Assembly (NCBI RefSeq): GCF_009932475.1
Contig: NZ_BJOV01000005.1
Location: forward strand, 124,001-188,000
Length of the DNA stretch: 64,000 nucleotides
Source of the DNA: Gordonia spumicola
GTDB taxonomy: Bacteria; Actinomycetota; Actinomycetes; Mycobacteriales; Mycobacteriaceae
Direction: 5' to 3'
Shown here: in pieces, positions 59,671-64,000 of the stretch
How positions within the stretch are numbered: position 1 is the stretch's first letter
How the letters are laid out: each line of letters begins with the position of its first letter
Position numbers and translations under genes: made by a program
The notes under the pieces: generated by a model
The model's database searches: none
Told to the model about the DNA's origin: nothing
Seen by the model: the letters and a program-made list of their open reading frames with translations, nothing else

Positions 59671-61413
59671 ATGGACAGCGAGTTCAACCCGGACCGGCCC
59701 GCCGATCTCAGCCCCGCGTATCGAGCCGAAGCCTGGCGACGACTCGGCGAGGAGCAGTTCGACATCGTCGTCATCGGCGGCGGAGTCGTCGGCGTCGGCG
59801 CGGCCCTCGACGCGGCCACCCGAGGGCTGCGCGTCGCACTCGTCGAAGCCCGCGACATCGCATCCGGCACGTCGAGCCGATCGTCGAAGATGTTCCACGG
59901 CGGCCTGCGATACCTGGAGCAGTTCGAGTTCGGGCTCGTCCGCGAAGCACTTCGCGAACGCGAGCTCTCGCTGCGTCTGCTCGCCCCGCACCTGGTGAAG
60001 CCGCTGCCGTTCCTCGCGCCGCTGACCAGGCGATTCTGGGAGCGTCCGTACATGGCGGCAGGGCTGTTCCTCTACGACCGGATGGGCGGAGCGAAGTCGG
60101 TCCCCGGTCAGCGTCACGTCTCACGCGCCGGTGCGCTGCGCGTGGCCCCCGGGCTCAAGCGCAGCGCCCTCATCGGCGGCATCCGCTACTACGACACCGT
60201 CGTCGACGACGCCCGGCACAGCCTGACCCTCGCCCGCACCGCGTCGAACTACGGCGCCGTGATCCGCACCTCGACCCAGGCGATCGGCTTCCTCACCGAG
60301 GCCGACCGGGTGATGGGCGTGAAGGTCCGCGACAGCGAGACCGGTGACACCACGGCGATCCGGGCACACTGCGTCATCAACGCGGCCGGAGTGTGGACCG
60401 ACGAGGTGCAGGCCTTGTCCAAGCAGCGAGGACACTTCACGGTCCGCGCGTCGAAGGGCGTGCACATCGTCGTCCCGCGCGACCGCATCGTCAGTGAGAC
60501 CGCGATCATCCTGCGCACGGCCAGCTCGGTGCTGTTCGTCATCCCGTGGGAGACGCACTGGATCATCGGCACCACCGACACCGACTGGAATCTCGACCTC
60601 GCGCACCCCGCGGCCACCCGCAAAGACATCGACTACATCCTCGACCGCGTCAACACCGAACTCGTCACCAAGCTGACCCACGACGACATCGAGGGCGTCT
60701 ACGCCGGACTGCGCCCGCTGCTCGCGGGCGAGGACGAGGGCACGTCGACGCTGTCGCGCGAGCACGCTGTCGCCGTCGTCGCCCCCGGGCTGGTCTCCAT
60801 CGCGGGCGGCAAGTACACCACCTACCGGGTGATGGGCGCCGACGCCGTCGACGCGTGCACCGACTACCTGCCGTCGCGCGTCGCGTCGTCGATCACCGAA
60901 CGCGTCCCGCTGATGGGCGCCGACGGCTACTTCGCGCTGATCAACCAGTGCGAGTCGCTCGGTCAACGGTTCGAGCTGCATCCGTACCGCATCAGGCGAC
61001 TGCTCAACCGGTACGGTTCGATGCTCGACGACGTCCTCCACGACGCCGACGTCGACCCGTCGCTGCTCCGGCCGCTGGAGGCCGCACCGCAGTACCTGCG
61101 GGCCGAGGTCGTCTACGCGGTGGCGGCCGAGGGCGCCCTGCATCTGGAGGACGTCCTCGCTCGTCGGACGCGGATCGCGATCGAGTACAGCCATCGAGGC
61201 GTCGACTGCGCCAGGGAGGTGGCCGACCTCATCGCCCCGATCCTCGGCTGGGACGAGGCGACCACCACCTGGGAGGTCGAGAACTACATCGCGCGCGTCG
61301 AGGCCGAGATCGCGTCGCAGCGCCAGCCCGACGATGCGTCCGCCGACGCCCTCCGGGCCGCCGCACCCGAGGCCCGGCGCGAGATCCTCGAGCCGGTCCC
61401 GGTCCCGGACTGA
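59671..61413 (+). CDS. glpD: Glycerol-3-phosphate dehydrogenase (FAD)
   Basis: 580 residues. FDIVVIGGGVVGVGAALDAA binds FAD; SRSSKMFHGGLRYLEQFEFG is the family signature; GIRYYDTVVDDARHSLTLAR and GIWTDE-like AAGVWTDEVQ follow. The C-terminal DAO_C domain spans about 430-560. Oxidises glycerol-3-phosphate to dihydroxyacetone phosphate and passes electrons to quinone. Corresponds to mycobacterial glpD2 by order. Confidence 0.95.
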   Translation: MDSEFNPDRPADLSPAYRAEAWRRLGEEQFDIVVIGGGVVGVGAALDAATRGLRVALVEARDIASGTSSRSSKMFHGGLRYLEQFEFGLVREALRERELSLRLLAPHLVKPLPFLAPLTRRFWERPYMAAGLFLYDRMGGAKSVPGQRHVSRAGALRVAPGLKRSALIGGIRYYDTVVDDARHSLTLARTASNYGAVIRTSTQAIGFLTEADRVMGVKVRDSETGDTTAIRAHCVINAAGVWTDEVQALSKQRGHFTVRASKGVHIVVPRDRIVSETAIILRTASSVLFVIPWETHWIIGTTDTDWNLDLAHPAATRKDIDYILDRVNTELVTKLTHDDIEGVYAGLRPLLAGEDEGTSTLSREHAVAVVAPGLVSIAGGKYTTYRVMGADAVDACTDYLPSRVASSITERVPLMGADGYFALINQCESLGQRFELHPYRIRRLLNRYGSMLDDVLHDADVDPSLLRPLEAAPQYLRAEVVYAVAAEGALHLEDVLARRTRIAIEYSHRGVDCAREVADLIAPILGWDEATTTWEVENYIARVEAEIASQRQPDDASADALRAAAPEARREILEPVPVPD

Positions 61414-61423
61414 CACGGCTCAC

Positions 61424-61472
61424 AACGTTGGTGACGTTGTCCGGAGGAGGACCGGACAACGTCACCAACGTT
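61424..61472. terminator. Bidirectional terminator, 21-bp perfect stem
   Basis: Arms 61424-61444 and 61452-61472 are perfectly complementary with loop AGGAGGA, between convergent glpD and the PPOX gene. The arms contain AACGTTGGTGACGTTG. Confidence 0.85.
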
Positions 61473-61478
61473 CCGCGC

Positions 61479-61907
61479 TCAGGAGACGATTCGCTCGGGC
61501 TCGGGCCCGATGGCGAACCGTCGACCGCTGATCCGGTCGACAGTGATCTCGACGTACTGGGTTTTCAGGGTCGGGATCCACGGCTGCAGCGGCGCCTGAT
61601 CGGCGCGCAGGATCTCGTCGGTTCCGACGAGCACACGGGCACGACCCTTGGCGATCACGCTCCAGCCGACACGGCTGGTGAACGCGTCGGTCTCGAACAC
61701 CACGCGCTCGTTCACCGCGAGTGACGACAGCTTCGTGCCCTCCGCGGTCCGCAGGAGGATCGTGCGGGCCGAGGCGTCGACGTGCACGTTCACCGGGAAG
61801 ATGTCGGGGTCGTCGTGCACCGACACCCCGAGACGACCGAACACGCAGCCGTCCAGGAGCCTCCATGCGTCGTCTGTCGTCATCACTGCCACGTCGTCGG
61901 TGCTCAT
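61479..61907 (-). CDS. PPOX-class flavin/F420-type split-barrel protein
   Basis: 142 residues from ATG 61907. The opening (MTTDDAWRLLDGCVFGRLGV), IFPVNVHVDASARTILLRTA, GTKLSSLAVNERVVFETDAF and SRVGWSVIAKGRARVL follow the pyridoxamine-5-phosphate oxidase-like split barrel used by nitroimidazole- or F420-related small flavoproteins of actinobacteria. Cofactor uncertain (FMN or F420). Stands alone. Confidence 0.85.
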   Translation of the reverse strand: MSTDDVAVMTTDDAWRLLDGCVFGRLGVSVHDDPDIFPVNVHVDASARTILLRTAEGTKLSSLAVNERVVFETDAFTSRVGWSVIAKGRARVLVGTDEILRADQAPLQPWIPTLKTQYVEITVDRISGRRFAIGPEPERIVS

Positions 61908-62066
61908 GACTTCATTGTCGGACCGGACGGTCCGTCCGACGAGGGACCTTGGTCGCCTCCGCGCCGGGTCGATCGGCGGAGCGTCGTCGACTCGCGCATG
62001 AACCGAATACATGATTTCCGGCCGGAATCGGCGTGCGCGTGTGCGGGCCGTCCTACGGTCGAGCCC

Positions 62067-63758
62067 GTGAAGCCGATATCTGTCGCAGCCGTCCTCGTGG
62101 TGTGCCTGATGGTCGCCGGATGCTCGACGGGCACCCGGGACGGAACGGCGGTGAAGGCGGGCGAGACGTCGACAGCGGGACCGCGTCCGGTGCCGACGGT
62201 CGTCGTCCTCGACGCATCCGACTCGATGAACACCGCAGACGCACCCGGTCCACGGATCGACGCCGCCCGGAGTGCTGTGCAGACCCTCGCCGGGTCGCTG
62301 CCCTCGGGAACGCGATTCGGCGTCGTCGCCTTCGGGTCGCAGATGGATGCGAGGTCGACCAAGCGGGCCCGCGGATGCACCGATGTCACCACGCCCGTAC
62401 CGCTGGCACCGTTGGACGGGGCCGCGCTGACCACGGCCCTGAACGGTCTGCACGCGCGGGGCTTCACGCCGATCGCGAACGCCCTGCGTTCGGCGGCCGA
62501 TCAGATCCCGCGAGGCTCGGCGGCATCGATCGTCCTCGTGTCGGATGGACGGTCCACCTGTGCGCCCGACCCCTGCGACACCGCCCGCGACATCCACACC
62601 GACCGACCTGACCTGCTGATCAGCGCCGTCGGATTCCGCACGGACCATCCGTCGCTGCAGTGCATCGCCGACGCGGGCGGCGGGGCGTTCGTCACCGCGG
62701 ACAACGCGGCACAGCTCAACGCACGACTGTCCGCGGTGCAGAATTCGCGCGACGCGGCGACCAGGCTGTCGACCACGTCGCGCGACGGCATCGAGATCGG
62801 TGCGACGCTGGCCGACGTCCGCAGCGGTCACGCCGACTTCCCGAGCCAAGGTCGTCGAGACGGCGACCGCACCGTGTACGTCTGGAAGGACTGCGAGTAC
62901 GTCTTCGACGCCGCGGGAAAGCTCATCGAGATCGCTCCCGGCAGCCCGCCTGGCAGCGCGGGCGTCACCATCGACGGTGTCGCCGCGGGAACTCCGGGCT
63001 CGCGCGCGGTGGAACTGTACGGCGAACCCCGGTCCGACGAGGGCGGTGTGGCCGTGTTCGTCGCCGACGAGAAGGCCGGAACGGGCTACCGCATCGGCTA
63101 CGGCGGCGGATCGGGAAAGGTGGCGGACGGGACCGTGACCACCGTCGTCCTGTGCGGATGCCTGCCGGGCGCCACCGCCGGAACCGACGAGTCGACCGGC
63201 GACACGGAAGTCGTGAAACTCATCGCGGTGAACAAGCGGGGAGAAGCGATCAACGGGTTCCGGCGTCACCCGTACCTCGTGGGTTCGTTCATCGGCAACG
63301 GCTGGTGCGAGGTCGGTGCAGGCGCGCTCACCAAAGGTGTGTACCGATGCGGGACCTCGAACGCAGACAGTTGGGCCGCATGTTGGGTTGCGGACAAGAC
63401 GATAGTCCTCTGCTCCAAGGACCCGAACGATCCCGTGCTCAGCCCGTTTTCGGTCTCGCAGGACATGATCGCGACACCCGCACCCACTCAGAACCCGGGG
63501 CCGTGGAAGGTCACGCTCGCCAGCGGTGCCGAATGCACGGTGCGGAGCGGCGGATCCTGGCCGGTGCCGCCCGAGGGCTACAGCTGGACGCACTCCTGCA
63601 CGAAGGGATCGGTGAACTCCTTCCTCGTCAGACGCGACGACGATGGTCTGATGTTCGACAAGTCGGGCGGCACCTGGAAGGCGTTGGAGACCGACGGGAC
63701 GTCGATGCCGACGCTGACTCCGGTGAAGAAGGTCGTCTACACCGCCGCCGAGCAGTGA
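62067..63758 (+). CDS. von Willebrand factor A lipoprotein
   Basis: 563 residues from GTG 62067. Lipobox LMVAGC (Cys about 19), a short linker, then a VWA domain (about 40-225) with the metal-ion-dependent adhesion site DASDSMN, a Thr in GFTPIANAL and an Asp in LVSDGRS. The C-terminal 330 residues contain several Cys and repeat-like beta segments. An extracytoplasmic protein, likely adhesion or chaperone-like. Function unknown. Confidence 0.85.
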   Translation: MKPISVAAVLVVCLMVAGCSTGTRDGTAVKAGETSTAGPRPVPTVVVLDASDSMNTADAPGPRIDAARSAVQTLAGSLPSGTRFGVVAFGSQMDARSTKRARGCTDVTTPVPLAPLDGAALTTALNGLHARGFTPIANALRSAADQIPRGSAASIVLVSDGRSTCAPDPCDTARDIHTDRPDLLISAVGFRTDHPSLQCIADAGGGAFVTADNAAQLNARLSAVQNSRDAATRLSTTSRDGIEIGATLADVRSGHADFPSQGRRDGDRTVYVWKDCEYVFDAAGKLIEIAPGSPPGSAGVTIDGVAAGTPGSRAVELYGEPRSDEGGVAVFVADEKAGTGYRIGYGGGSGKVADGTVTTVVLCGCLPGATAGTDESTGDTEVVKLIAVNKRGEAINGFRRHPYLVGSFIGNGWCEVGAGALTKGVYRCGTSNADSWAACWVADKTIVLCSKDPNDPVLSPFSVSQDMIATPAPTQNPGPWKVTLASGAECTVRSGGSWPVPPEGYSWTHSCTKGSVNSFLVRRDDDGLMFDKSGGTWKALETDGTSMPTLTPVKKVVYTAAEQ

Positions 63759-63768
63759 GTCGAGCCGG

Positions 63769-64000
63769 TCAGGGCTGACAGGTGGGGCAGGTGTACGTGG
63801 CGCGGCTGTCGAGATCGGATCGGACGATGGCGGTGCCGCACCGGCGGCAGGGGCGACGGTCGCGGCCGTACACCCACAGTTCCTTGCCCTTGACCATGAC
63901 TCCGGTGGTGCACCGGACGGGGCGTGCGCGATTGGCCCACAGCAGAGTCCGGCACGTGTCGACCACGGCGGGGAGGTCGACGTCGCCGGTCCGCGTCGTC
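63769..64000 (-). CDS. Fpg/Nei-family DNA glycosylase, C-terminal part (cut by window edge)
   Basis: Open to the window end on the minus strand. About 77 residues are seen: ADLPAVVD-type helix region, ANRARPVRCTTGVMVKGKEL, then the zinc finger VYGRDRRPCRRCGTAIVRSD followed by YTCPTCQP (four Cys). This is the helix-2-turn-helix/zinc-finger end of Nei2-like glycosylases that remove oxidised bases. In M. tuberculosis, nei (Rv3297) lies in the matching position near glpD2. Confidence 0.85.
   Translation of the reverse strand, partial: TTRTGDVDLPAVVDTCRTLLWANRARPVRCTTGVMVKGKELWVYGRDRRPCRRCGTAIVRSDLDSRATYTCPTCQP

Overview
The window is high-GC actinobacterial DNA. Gene content and order match the core genome of Mycobacteriales: folD, metY-metX, trpS, a YhjD-type membrane protein, a D,D-carboxypeptidase, sdhCDAB, cdd-deoA-add, an Rv3311-like acidic protein, upp, pmmB, a purine nucleoside phosphorylase, an amidohydrolase, lpdA, glpK/glpD and a Nei-type glycosylase follow the order I recall from Mycobacterium tuberculosis. 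A cutinase/PE-PPE-type secreted protein, a 13E12-family HNH gene and a SAM-IV riboswitch fit Gordonia or a close relative, but the genus cannot be fixed from the sequence alone.

Layout. 1-4148: end of nagB, a divergent pair of citrate-synthase-like genes (one fused to an N-terminal helix-turn-helix), a DUF167 protein, an alpha/beta hydrolase and trmL. 4147 to about 16400: an integrated element of lower GC by eye, inserted between trmL and folD, with the integrase start codon overlapping the trmL start codon. It has a Bxb1-like large serine integrase, a RepA-like ATPase, a candidate origin (two perfect DnaA boxes, 10-bp tandem repeats, a G-rich block), two noncoding arrays of stem-loops, a sigma-like protein, a tightly coupled operon of small proteins ending near a small-terminase-like gene, a membrane protein plus lipoprotein pair, and several very small genes. 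I see no large terminase, portal, capsid or tail gene. Together this looks like a phage satellite (phage-inducible island) rather than a complete prophage, and it is the best candidate in the window for an undescribed system.

16419-39000: folD, DUF3017, an EamA transporter carrying an in-frame dispersed repeat, a LysR regulator, metX-metY behind a SAM-IV riboswitch, an IdeR-box-like site near a secreted serine hydrolase, a VIT-type protein, an MFS exporter, an exonuclease III-type gene, two paralogous secreted proteins flanking trpS and a YhjD-like gene, a carboxypeptidase, sdhCDAB, and the nucleoside salvage genes cdd-deoA-add.

39000-64000: an Rv3311-like acidic protein; a SigK/RskA-like pair next to a DipZ-like CcdA-thioredoxin fusion and a Met-rich lipoprotein, recalling the mycobacterial SigK regulon; an NlpC/P60 protein; upp, DUF1275, pmmB and PNP; an enoyl-CoA hydratase, an M20 amidohydrolase and lpdA; a 13E12 HNH gene; an MFS pump with an ArsR-rhodanese fusion; an ArsR/SRPBCC pair; divergent glpK and glpD; a PPOX-type protein; a von Willebrand A lipoprotein; and the end of a Nei-type glycosylase.

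Short dispersed repeats (CTCGACTSCGCTCG family, four copies) and long perfect-stem terminators between convergent genes recur through the chromosomal part.
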